Assembly (NCBI GenBank): GCA_050114795.1
Contig: JASFRS010000052.1
Location: 1-15,230, forward strand
From: JASFRS01 sp050114795
Lineage (GTDB): Bacteria > Pseudomonadota > Alphaproteobacteria > Sphingomonadales > CAKZYD01
Direction: 5' to 3'
Length of the DNA: 15,230 bases
The position numbers and the translations under genes are program-made. This document shows positions 1 to 6,180 of this stretch, piece by piece; position 1 is the first letter of the stretch, and each line of letters begins with the position of its first letter. The notes under the pieces were generated by a model. That model was not told where the DNA came from. It did not search any database and saw only the letters and a list, made by a program, of their open reading frames with translations.

Positions 1-132
1 GATAATCAAGTCAAAGTCGTGGCTGATGCGCCTTATGCCTTGGAGGTTGAGTTTGGGACCAGCAGGCAAAGCGCTCAGCCTTATATGAGCAGCGCGGTTC
101 TTGAGGTGCGCAACCTGGCACCACTGGACTGA
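1..132 (+). CDS. HK97 gp10-like head-tail/tail protein, C-terminal fragment
   Basis: The window opens inside this reading frame; only the last 43 codons and a TGA stop are present. The visible residues include the pattern APYALEVEFGTSRQSAQPYM, which matches the conserved end of the HK97-gp10 family (aromatic-x-E-x-G-T-S-x-x-x-x-A-x-P-Y/F). Proteins of this family sit between the head-tail connector genes and the tail terminator in siphoviruses. The next gene, 29 bases downstream, is a DUF3168 tail terminator, which fits that order. RcGTA as I know it has no separate HK97-gp10 gene at this position, so this gene hints at a relative of RcGTA rather than a close copy. Family assignment rests on a short segment. 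Confidence 0.72.
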   Translation, partial: DNQVKVVADAPYALEVEFGTSRQSAQPYMSSAVLEVRNLAPLD

Positions 133-161
133 TTTTTCATATAAATTGAAACGAGAGAAAT

Positions 162-569
162 ATGTCAACGGATGCAAGCTGGCCGCTGCAGAAGGCTGTT
201 TTTGCACAGCTCAAGAATGATCCGGCTTTAAGTGGGATCATAACGGGTGTTTATGACCATGTACCGCAAAGCGCGACTTATCCCTATATCACTTTAGGGG
301 GAAGCAGTGTGATGGACTGGTCTTCTAAGACTTTTAAAGGACAGGACCATCGGTTTGAGCTTCATATCTGGTCAGCCAAGCCCGGGCATCGGGAGATTAA
401 AGAGCTGCAGGAGGCCCTTAAGGCAGCGCTGGATGATGTGGATCTGGTGATTGAAGGTCATAATCTCGTCGTGTTGCGCTTTGAATTTGCCCAGATGCTT
501 TTTGAGGCTTCGGGGCCACTTCATCATTCCATCAATCGGTTTCGGGCTTTGACCTGCCCATCTTCATAA
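162..569 (+). CDS. DUF3168 tail terminator protein (GTA gp8-like)
   Basis: This 135-residue protein matches the size and pattern of DUF3168 proteins: an N-terminal helix (WPLQKAVFAQLKNDPAL), the segment GVYDHVPQSATYPYITLG, and a later HRFELHIWSAKPGHREIKEL stretch. The family forms the ring that ends the tail tube next to the head; the RcGTA counterpart is the terminator gp8. An ATG at 162 follows a purine-rich GAGAGAA stretch. It lies between an HK97-gp10-like gene and the major tail protein, as expected for a siphovirus-type tail module. No unusual residues are seen. Assignment is by recognisable family pattern and gene order. Confidence 0.88.
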   Translation: MSTDASWPLQKAVFAQLKNDPALSGIITGVYDHVPQSATYPYITLGGSSVMDWSSKTFKGQDHRFELHIWSAKPGHREIKELQEALKAALDDVDLVIEGHNLVVLRFEFAQMLFEASGPLHHSINRFRALTCPSS

Positions 570-598
570 CGTCATTTTCCTTAAAAAGGAGTACGATC

Positions 599-1012
599 AT
601 GGCCGCTGAAAAAGGCAGCGCTTTTTTAATCAAAATCTCTGATGAGGGTATGCCGCCCACATATTCGACCATTGCCGGTATGCGCACAACTGGTTTGACC
701 ATTTCAGCGCCGGGTGTTGACGTCACCCATAAAGGGTCTAATGGCTGGCGGGAGTTGTTGGATGGTGCTGGATTGAAGTCTGTTTCCCTCCGTGGTTCCG
801 GCGTATTCACTGACAGCAGTGCGGAGCAATTGGTTCAACAAAAAGTCTTGTCGGGCAGTCATGCGGATTTGCAGATTGTTTTCGAAAGCGGTGATTATTT
901 TTCGGGTCTGTTTCGGATTACAAATCTGGAACATGCGGGTGATCATGGGGGTGAACGGACTTATACTCTGCAGCTTGAAAGCGCCGGTCCTGTGAGTTTG
1001 ACGAATGTCTGA
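599..1012 (+). CDS. Major tail tube protein (TP901-1/GTA gp9-like)
   Basis: The protein has 137 residues and starts at an ATG nine bases after a good AAGGAG ribosome binding site at about 586-591, in line with the high expression a tube protein needs. The pattern GSAFLIKISDE, then IAGMRTTGLTISAPGVDVTH, and the end with YTLQLESAGPVSLTNV are typical of the TP901-1 major tail protein family, whose hexameric rings stack to form the non-contractile tail tube. It overlaps the following chaperone gene by 8 bases, suggesting translational coupling. Length is close to RcGTA gp9. Nothing is missing. Confidence 0.9.
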   Translation: MAAEKGSAFLIKISDEGMPPTYSTIAGMRTTGLTISAPGVDVTHKGSNGWRELLDGAGLKSVSLRGSGVFTDSSAEQLVQQKVLSGSHADLQIVFESGDYFSGLFRITNLEHAGDHGGERTYTLQLESAGPVSLTNV

Positions 1013-1337
1013 TGCTTTCGCTAATCCATTAAGGGGTGAGGTTTCTCTGTTCTTGGGGGAGCAGCACTTTCGTTTACGTCCTACATTTGAAGCTCTTGTT
1101 CGAATTGAGCAGGAAGTTGGTAGTTTATTCGCCATCGTTGAGCGGACGACTTCCGGTCAAGTTACATTGAAAGATGTCGTGACTGTGCTTTGGTCCTGCG
1201 CGGTGGCGGGTGGGTCTGATGTGGAAATGTCCGAATTGGGCGAATTAATTGCGGAGAATGGCATCTCGGCCGCGACACCTGCATTTCGTGCCATTTTGAC
1301 GTCCGCCCTGGCTGGGCCTGACAGTGAAAAAGCATGA
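1005..1337 (+). CDS. Tail assembly chaperone, GTA gp10-like
   Basis: This 110-residue protein starts at an ATG inside the end of the tail tube gene (8-base overlap). The N-terminal half (NPLRGEVSLFLGEQHFRLRP, then FEALVRIEQEVG) is the signature of the GTA-gp10 / Phage_TAC_11 family: the E-L-R-P-x-F-x-A-L-x-x-I-E type motif is clear. Such proteins coat the tape measure protein during tail assembly and do not remain in the tail. The end overlaps the next chaperone reading frame by 14 bases in a different frame, within a run of five A residues (1327-1331). This is the place where many phages make a frameshifted chaperone fusion; here an independent GTG start is the simpler reading. Confidence 0.85.
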   Translation: MSDAFANPLRGEVSLFLGEQHFRLRPTFEALVRIEQEVGSLFAIVERTTSGQVTLKDVVTVLWSCAVAGGSDVEMSELGELIAENGISAATPAFRAILTSALAGPDSEKA

Positions 1338-1527
1338 TTGGGGGCGGATGGCAGGCCTCGCAACGGGGCTTTTAGGCTGGCAGGTCGATGATTTTTGGCA
1401 GGCTACGCCTATTGAGTTTTATAAGGCCTGGCTGGCCTGGGCGGAGGCGCGTGGGCTGGACGTTAATCAGAAGGGGGCGCTAAACCGTGATGAGTTTAGT
1501 TCGATGATATCACGTTTTCCCGATTGA
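1324..1527 (+). CDS. Second phage tail assembly chaperone (Phage_TAC_6-like, GTA gp10.1)
   Basis: This 67-residue protein carries the pattern seen in small GTA chaperones that follow gp10: a DW near the N-terminus, then GWQVDDFWQATPIEFYKAW, where an F-W-x-x-T-P-x-E core is characteristic. It pairs with the preceding chaperone in guiding tube assembly around the tape measure. The GTG at 1324 keeps the DW motif near residue 5, so I prefer it to the ATG at 1348, which would remove that motif. The gene overlaps the preceding one by 14 bases in the +1 frame. There is no clear ribosome binding site, consistent with coupled translation or frameshifting. Confidence 0.82.
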   Translation: MKKHDWGRMAGLATGLLGWQVDDFWQATPIEFYKAWLAWAEARGLDVNQKGALNRDEFSSMISRFPD

Positions 1528-1551
1528 CCTTGAAGCGGACGTGCTTAAATT
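1524..1551 (+). promoter_or_regulatory. Possible sigma70-type promoter before the small membrane protein
   Basis: TTGACC at 1524-1529 and TAAATT at 1546-1551 are separated by 16 bases. The expected start of transcription, about 7 bases after the -10 box, falls on or next to the ATG at 1558, so the RNA would be leaderless or nearly so. The -35 box overlaps the stop codon of the chaperone gene. Such boxes occur by chance, so confidence is low. Confidence 0.25.
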
Positions 1552-1557
1552 AGGGGC

Positions 1558-1851
1558 ATGTCAAAATCTGATTCAAATCGTCCATCTCTTCGCGAACGTG
1601 TTGCTGCCCGTCGCTCTGGCCAACCAATAGAAACTATGAGCCGCGAGGAAAAGCGCAAACGTGAAAAGTTACGTTTCTATGGGCAGCTCATCCAGACTTT
1701 GGGTCTAATTGCGCTCATTGCTTATGTCTGGATATTGTGGGAATCTGGCTTTGAAACGGTTAATATTCTGATCGTTGGCCTGTTTAGTGGTATTTTTATC
1801 ATTGGTCGTGCTCTCACGCTATCCATCTCCTTTCGGTCCAAGAATCGATAA
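1558..1851 (+). CDS. Small two-helix membrane protein inserted in the tail operon
   Basis: This 97-residue protein has a strongly basic hydrophilic N-terminus (residues 1-40, rich in R, K and E), two predicted membrane helices (about 42-61 and 66-86) joined by a short loop with two acidic residues, and a basic tail. The positive-inside rule places both ends in the cytoplasm. I recognise no family. It sits between the chaperone and the tape measure genes, a position that normally holds no other gene in GTA-like clusters. A role in lysis, membrane-linked assembly or superinfection control would be inference only; the hairpin topology is holin-like, but many small membrane proteins look the same. 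The ATG follows AGGGG very closely (one base), a poor spacing, so a leaderless transcript from the promoter-like boxes upstream is possible. Confidence 0.75.
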   Translation: MSKSDSNRPSLRERVAARRSGQPIETMSREEKRKREKLRFYGQLIQTLGLIALIAYVWILWESGFETVNILIVGLFSGIFIIGRALTLSISFRSKNR

Positions 1852-1876
1852 AATTTAATTTAGCTGGAGAAATTCC

Positions 1877-2524
1877 GTGGAAACCGTGATCGACACCCTT
1901 GTGGTGAAGGTCGACGCGGATACGTCTTCTTTGCGCCATGTACTGGCACAGGCGCAGGAGGATTTTGAAGCCGTCGGCGCTGCCGCTGAAAAAGCAGGTT
2001 CGGATGTTGAAGAAGTGCGTGCGGAAGGTGTGGACTTAGGTGACGCGCTTGCTGAGGCTTTTGAAGATGCTGTGGGCCGAATTGGAGAATCTCTGCTCGA
2101 CCTTGTTGCTATGGGCGAATTCAGTTTTGCTGGTTTGAAGCGGGTTGCTCTGTCTGCTGTAAGAGATATTGCTGAAGCTGTTCTGAGTAATGTCGGAGGT
2201 GGGGGAGGGGGTGCGCTCTCCAGTCTCTTTGGCGGAGGAGGCAGTGGCTTTTTGTCATCTATTGCTGGTCTTTTCGGCGGGCGTGCGATTGGTGGACAGG
2301 TCACGACAGATCGCCCATTCCTTGTTGGAGAGCGCGGGCCGGAATTGTTTTTTCCTGGTCAGGCGGGGCGCGTTGAACCCATTCAGGAGCGTCGCGCAGA
2401 CCGGCCTGTATCCATAACAATCAATGTGAATAATGAGGGTGGAGCTCCTATGTCACGTGAGAGCGCGGGGCAGATTGCCCTTCAAGTTCGGCGCGCTGTT
2501 GAGCGAGCTGGACGAGACCAGTAA
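1877..2524 (+). CDS. Short tail tape measure protein (GTA gp11-like)
   Basis: This 215-residue protein, starting with GTG after a GGAG at 1865-1868, ends like lambda-type tape measure proteins: a glycine-rich hinge (about 107-135) and then GGQVTTDRPFLVGERGPELF (139-158), whose V-G-E-R-G-P-E core is the family hallmark. The N-terminal half is helical with an LVVKVDADTSSLR start typical of tape measure proteins. The protein sets tail length and passes through the tube. At about 215 residues it is very short for a phage but close to RcGTA gp11, implying a short tail. It follows the chaperones and precedes the distal tail gene, as expected. Confidence 0.88.
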   Translation: METVIDTLVVKVDADTSSLRHVLAQAQEDFEAVGAAAEKAGSDVEEVRAEGVDLGDALAEAFEDAVGRIGESLLDLVAMGEFSFAGLKRVALSAVRDIAEAVLSNVGGGGGGALSSLFGGGGSGFLSSIAGLFGGRAIGGQVTTDRPFLVGERGPELFFPGQAGRVEPIQERRADRPVSITINVNNEGGAPMSRESAGQIALQVRRAVERAGRDQ

Positions 2525-2555
2525 CTCCAACACTTCTTAACATTTGGATATATCT

Positions 2556-4913
2556 ATGCATTGGCTTGCCAAGGATGGTGATGCCTTTAACCATAGCTTT
2601 ATCAAGCGTTTTGATCCCCGTTATTGGACTTTGAATTTTCCCCGTCCAATGATGGCTGCGATTACAACCTTGGGCTGTGATGGGTTAAGGGCGGACCTGG
2701 TTTTTTATGAGCAGAATAATCTTGCTGGTTTGATCTGGGAAAGTGAAGATAATCTGGATCCACCATTACTCGCTTATGAAACGTCACGTGACTATTCGGG
2801 TGTGTGCTTAAGCTTTCGATGGAGGTCATCCGGTATCAGGACCTTACCTGAGGTCAATGGTCCAACTTTGACTATTGAAGGCCGAGATCAAAATGGCGGC
2901 GCACGAACCTGGTTTGTGAGGCTGGCGAATTACGCTGTTGGGCCTGGGAATGATGCCGTTATTACACTGGATTTTGATGACTTGGATGGTGGGTTCATTC
3001 TACCGACCCAAGCAGACCCGGTTTACCCCAAAGATATTGATCGTCTATTCATCTCGATGGTGCCTGATACATTTAATGGCGTTGATGATGATCCTTTGCT
3101 TGCGCCATTGGAAGCCTGGGTGGAAATCACAGAGATCAAAGTTGAGGGTGCGAACAGTACATTTAAATTAGGTGACGCGTTTCTGCCGCCTCATGATATT
3201 AGATTGGCTAATGGTTATGACGATGTTTTTAACCAGACGCCTGAGCGTCTTCTGCGGAATTCCCTACATCTTGGTTATAGCTCTTTTCTCGATCATTATG
3301 TGGGGATGAGCCATTTTTTCCGGCTGTTATTCGACGCCGGTGAGGGGCGTTTTATCGCTGCGCGTGACGGGCAGGGTAAAATATTAAATGCGCCGTGTAA
3401 GAAATGGCATGAAGACTATTTCAAACGTGCGGTTGATCTGGGCTTTAAGCCGATCATCTCCATCTCTTTTGAGATTTTTAATGAATGGATTCCTGATGAC
3501 TGGATGCAGAGGACGCACGATGGTTCCCCGGCTTTAACGGGGTATACGCCGCCTTCCTCACTTATTGCTCCGACCCATACTGTGGCTGTTGATTATGTGG
3601 GTGATGCGCTCGTCGAATTTGGTGATATTGCTGTCGCTGCCGGGTGTTCTGCGCCGTTTTTCCAAATTGGGGAGCCATGGTGGTGGTATCAACTGTTTGG
3701 CGGGGCTGAGCCTTGTTTCTATGATGCAACGACACAGGCGGCTTTTACGTCTGAAACAGGCTTGCCGGTACCAGCTAAGCATTTAACGATATTTGAGACG
3801 CCTACAGCGGAGCAGAATTTTTACCTTGATTGGTTGGCTGAAAAATTAGCTGAGGCAACTTTTGCCATCCGTGACAAGGCGAAGGCCAAATATCCATCCT
3901 CTGATATGGCGGTTTTATTCTTTACGCCTCAAGTGCTGCGGGATGATGCGCCGATGTTGGCGCAGGCAAATATGCCGTTGCAATGGTCTGCGCCTGCTTT
4001 CGATATTTTTCAATTGGAAGATTATGACCATGTGATTGCGGGGAATTGGGGCGCGCATGATCGGGGGCTTGCGTTGGTTCAAAGCACTTTGGGCTACGAC
4101 GCCAATAATGCCCATTATTTCGCAGGCTTTGCGAATGAAGGGACAACGCTCGACGTTTGGCAGAATATCGATCGTGCAATAGCGGATGGCAAAGCGCGCG
4201 GGTTCCGTGAGGTCTTTGCTTGGGCCTATCCGCAAATCGCACGGGATGGGTTCACATATTTCGAACTTGAGGATGATGAGGATATGCAGGGCTTTCATGA
4301 CATTCGTTTTCCACTGGATATTGCCTTTGGCTCGAGTGGTGGGCCGCGTTTTTCAACGACGGTGACCGAACTTGCCTCTGGTGCAGAACAGCGCAATATC
4401 AATTGGAGTGAATCCAGAGCACGCTACGATGTCTCCACAGGCATTCGTGCTGAAGACGATATTGATGAGGTCTTACATTTCTTCAGGGCGCGCCAAGGGC
4501 GTGGTTTTGGATTTAGATTTAAAGACTGGTCCGACTTTACATCGACTACGCCAAATGTTGCGGTGATGCCTTCCGATCAATTGCTTGGAACTGCGGATGG
4601 GGTGCAGGTCGATTTCCAGCTCATCAAAACCTATGGGGAGGCGCCTAATTCTTATGTCCGGCGTATTACTAAGCCTGTGCAAGGTAGTGTGCGACCGGCC
4701 TTTGATGGTGTTGAAGTCACAACAGGTTTTACTGTGGATTGTGACCTCGGCGTCATAAGTTTTGATGTCCCGCCCGCGGCGGGCGTTTCTGTTAGTGCAG
4801 GATTTGAATTTGATGTGCCTGTGCGCTTCGAAAGTGATGTATTGAACATATCCGCTGAAAATTTTCGTGCGGGACTGATTGGCGATATCGGCCTGATCGA
4901 AGTTCGGGTGTAG
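2556..4913 (+). CDS. Sheath/TIM-barrel-like protein fused to DUF2460 distal tail domain
   Basis: From the ATG at 2556 this is 785 residues; a TTG at 2544 would add four. Neither has a clear ribosome binding site. The last 200 residues or so (about 583-785) are a DUF2460 domain, recognisable by FSTTVTELASGAEQRNINW, SRARYDVSTGI and the later GRGFGFRFKDWSDF; this domain forms the distal tail ring (gp12 in RcGTA, only about 210 residues). The first 580 residues are an added region: a beta-rich part (1 to about 220) followed by a TIM-barrel-like part (about 220-580) with acidic residues where glycoside hydrolases have catalytic ones (E306 and E310 in FEIFNEW; E373 in IGEPWWWY). This agrees with what I recall of non-contractile tail sheath proteins of alphaproteobacterial siphoviruses. 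Whether it cuts sugar or only binds is unknown. Confidence 0.8.
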   Translation: MHWLAKDGDAFNHSFIKRFDPRYWTLNFPRPMMAAITTLGCDGLRADLVFYEQNNLAGLIWESEDNLDPPLLAYETSRDYSGVCLSFRWRSSGIRTLPEVNGPTLTIEGRDQNGGARTWFVRLANYAVGPGNDAVITLDFDDLDGGFILPTQADPVYPKDIDRLFISMVPDTFNGVDDDPLLAPLEAWVEITEIKVEGANSTFKLGDAFLPPHDIRLANGYDDVFNQTPERLLRNSLHLGYSSFLDHYVGMSHFFRLLFDAGEGRFIAARDGQGKILNAPCKKWHEDYFKRAVDLGFKPIISISFEIFNEWIPDDWMQRTHDGSPALTGYTPPSSLIAPTHTVAVDYVGDALVEFGDIAVAAGCSAPFFQIGEPWWWYQLFGGAEPCFYDATTQAAFTSETGLPVPAKHLTIFETPTAEQNFYLDWLAEKLAEATFAIRDKAKAKYPSSDMAVLFFTPQVLRDDAPMLAQANMPLQWSAPAFDIFQLEDYDHVIAGNWGAHDRGLALVQSTLGYDANNAHYFAGFANEGTTLDVWQNIDRAIADGKARGFREVFAWAYPQIARDGFTYFELEDDEDMQGFHDIRFPLDIAFGSSGGPRFSTTVTELASGAEQRNINWSESRARYDVSTGIRAEDDIDEVLHFFRARQGRGFGFRFKDWSDFTSTTPNVAVMPSDQLLGTADGVQVDFQLIKTYGEAPNSYVRRITKPVQGSVRPAFDGVEVTTGFTVDCDLGVISFDVPPAAGVSVSAGFEFDVPVRFESDVLNISAENFRAGLIGDIGLIEVRV

Positions 4914-4919
4914 AGCGTC

Positions 4920-5762
4920 ATGCTAAATTTTCCTCAAGAATTTGCGGATCGCTTGAATGCAGAAGTCACGCGGTTGGCTATGTGTTGGCGGGTGGAGCGA
5001 TTAGATGGGGTTGCCTTAGGTTTTACGACACATGATGTCGCTTTCACATTGGATGGGCTTTTATATCGACCTTCACCATCATTTCAGCCGACCCAGGTAG
5101 ACTCTAAAAGCGGGTTTTCTGTAGATACGCTGGAGGTCGCTGGCGTTTTGTCTGGGGCTGCTCTTCGCTCTCTTGACCTGGAAATTGGGCGTTATGATGA
5201 TGCACGAATTGACGTTTTTATCGTTGACTGGTCATCACCCGAGTCTGCTCAAATTCCACTGAGGTCGGGTCGTTTAGGCGATGTGCGCCGGATTGATCAG
5301 GTATTTTCAGCCGAATTGCGTGGCCGTAAGCAGGACTTGCAACGCGCAGTTGGGGGAGTATTTTCACCAGAATGTCGCACTGACTTAGGTGATCGGAAAT
5401 GTCGTGTGTCGTTGCGCGATGTCACCTTCCAGGGCACCGTAACCGCAGTGATCAATAATGCACGTTTCGGCATCAGTGTCGTTCAAAGCAATGATTATTT
5501 TCATTACGGTCGCCTGAGGTTTTTAAGCGGGCAGAATGCAGGTCTCAGCCGTGAAGTGAAAAGCGATCAGTCACAGGAAATTACTGTTTTTGACCCATTT
5601 CCTTTTGCAATCTCCGTTGGTGACCTGATTGAAGTTCATGCGGGCTGTGATAAGCGTTTTGTCACCTGCCAGACCAAATTTTCAAATGTCGAAAATTTTC
5701 GCGGCGAACCCCATTTGCCAGGCGTTGACTCTATTCTTGATTATCCGGGTTTGCCTTCATGA
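4920..5762 (+). CDS. DUF2163 tail hub protein with Fe-S-type cysteines (GTA gp13-like)
   Basis: This 280-residue protein matches the DUF2163 / BR0599 family: an N-terminal CWRVERLDGVALGFTTHDV segment, a central LEVAG motif, and a C-terminal KFSNVENFRGEPHLPG motif. It forms the hub of the tail tip in RcGTA. Four cysteines sit where a metal cluster is expected: C152 and C161 (PECRTDLGDRKC) and C243 and C250 (GCDKRFVTC). The RcGTA hub, like lambda gpL, is reported to hold an iron-sulfur cluster, so the same is inferred here. A further cysteine (C22) is outside this set. The gene begins 6 bases after the DUF2460 gene and overlaps the peptidase gene by 4 bases, indicating coupled translation. Confidence 0.9.
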   Translation: MLNFPQEFADRLNAEVTRLAMCWRVERLDGVALGFTTHDVAFTLDGLLYRPSPSFQPTQVDSKSGFSVDTLEVAGVLSGAALRSLDLEIGRYDDARIDVFIVDWSSPESAQIPLRSGRLGDVRRIDQVFSAELRGRKQDLQRAVGGVFSPECRTDLGDRKCRVSLRDVTFQGTVTAVINNARFGISVVQSNDYFHYGRLRFLSGQNAGLSREVKSDQSQEITVFDPFPFAISVGDLIEVHAGCDKRFVTCQTKFSNVENFRGEPHLPGVDSILDYPGLPS

Positions 5763-6178
5763 TGCGCGAAGATATTCTCGCCTCCGCACGGGATTGCATC
5801 GGAACGCGGTTTCGGCATCAGGGGCGTCTGGTTGGCCACGGATTAGATTGTGTTGGTCTATTGGTTTGTGTTGCCCATAAATGTGGAATGACGGTCTGTG
5901 ATAGCCCCAATTATGACCGGAGACCTGCACACGGATTGCTTGAAAAACACCTAAGCCTATCGGGATTGTCACCTGTTGATCTGGACGACATGCAAGTTGG
6001 GGATGTGGCTTTGTTTCAGTTCAATGGACCGCCACAACATGTCGCTATCCTTGGAGATGCACACCGCCCCTTTAGCATGATCCATAGCTATATGCCTGCA
6101 CGTCATGTGGTTGAACATCGCCTCGATGATCTTTGGCGGCAACGCCTTGTGGGCGCTTATCGTTTTCCAGGAGTTTAA
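5759..6178 (+). CDS. NlpC/P60 family peptidoglycan peptidase of the tail (GTA gp14-like)
   Basis: This 139-residue protein has the NlpC/P60 catalytic layout: the nucleophile C31 in GHGLDCVGLL, and H94 in PPQHVAIL, with H109 in SMIHSYMPA as the likely third residue. The segment GDVALFQF before H94 is also typical. Enzymes of this family cut cell-wall peptide bonds; in GTAs gp14 is carried in the tail tip and helps DNA pass the peptidoglycan of the recipient. Its start overlaps the hub gene stop (ATG at 5759, hub stop 5760-5762). A second ATG at 5762 is also possible. All catalytic residues are present, so it is probably active. Confidence 0.9.
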   Translation: MMREDILASARDCIGTRFRHQGRLVGHGLDCVGLLVCVAHKCGMTVCDSPNYDRRPAHGLLEKHLSLSGLSPVDLDDMQVGDVALFQFNGPPQHVAILGDAHRPFSMIHSYMPARHVVEHRLDDLWRQRLVGAYRFPGV

Positions 6179-6180
6179 AC

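Noticed and set aside
1855..2304. Long Pro/Ser/Ala-rich open frame on the minus strand
   Set aside because: It is antisense to the tape measure gene; the proline runs are the complement of its glycine codons.
3915..4298. Two overlapping minus-strand frames of more than 100 codons
   Set aside because: Both lie wholly inside the DUF2460 fusion gene, whose protein is recognisable, and show no family pattern.
6133..6180. Upstream start adding 16 residues to the gp15-like protein
   Set aside because: The extension lies inside the peptidase gene; the ATG at 6181 has a good AGGAG and restores the usual N-terminus.
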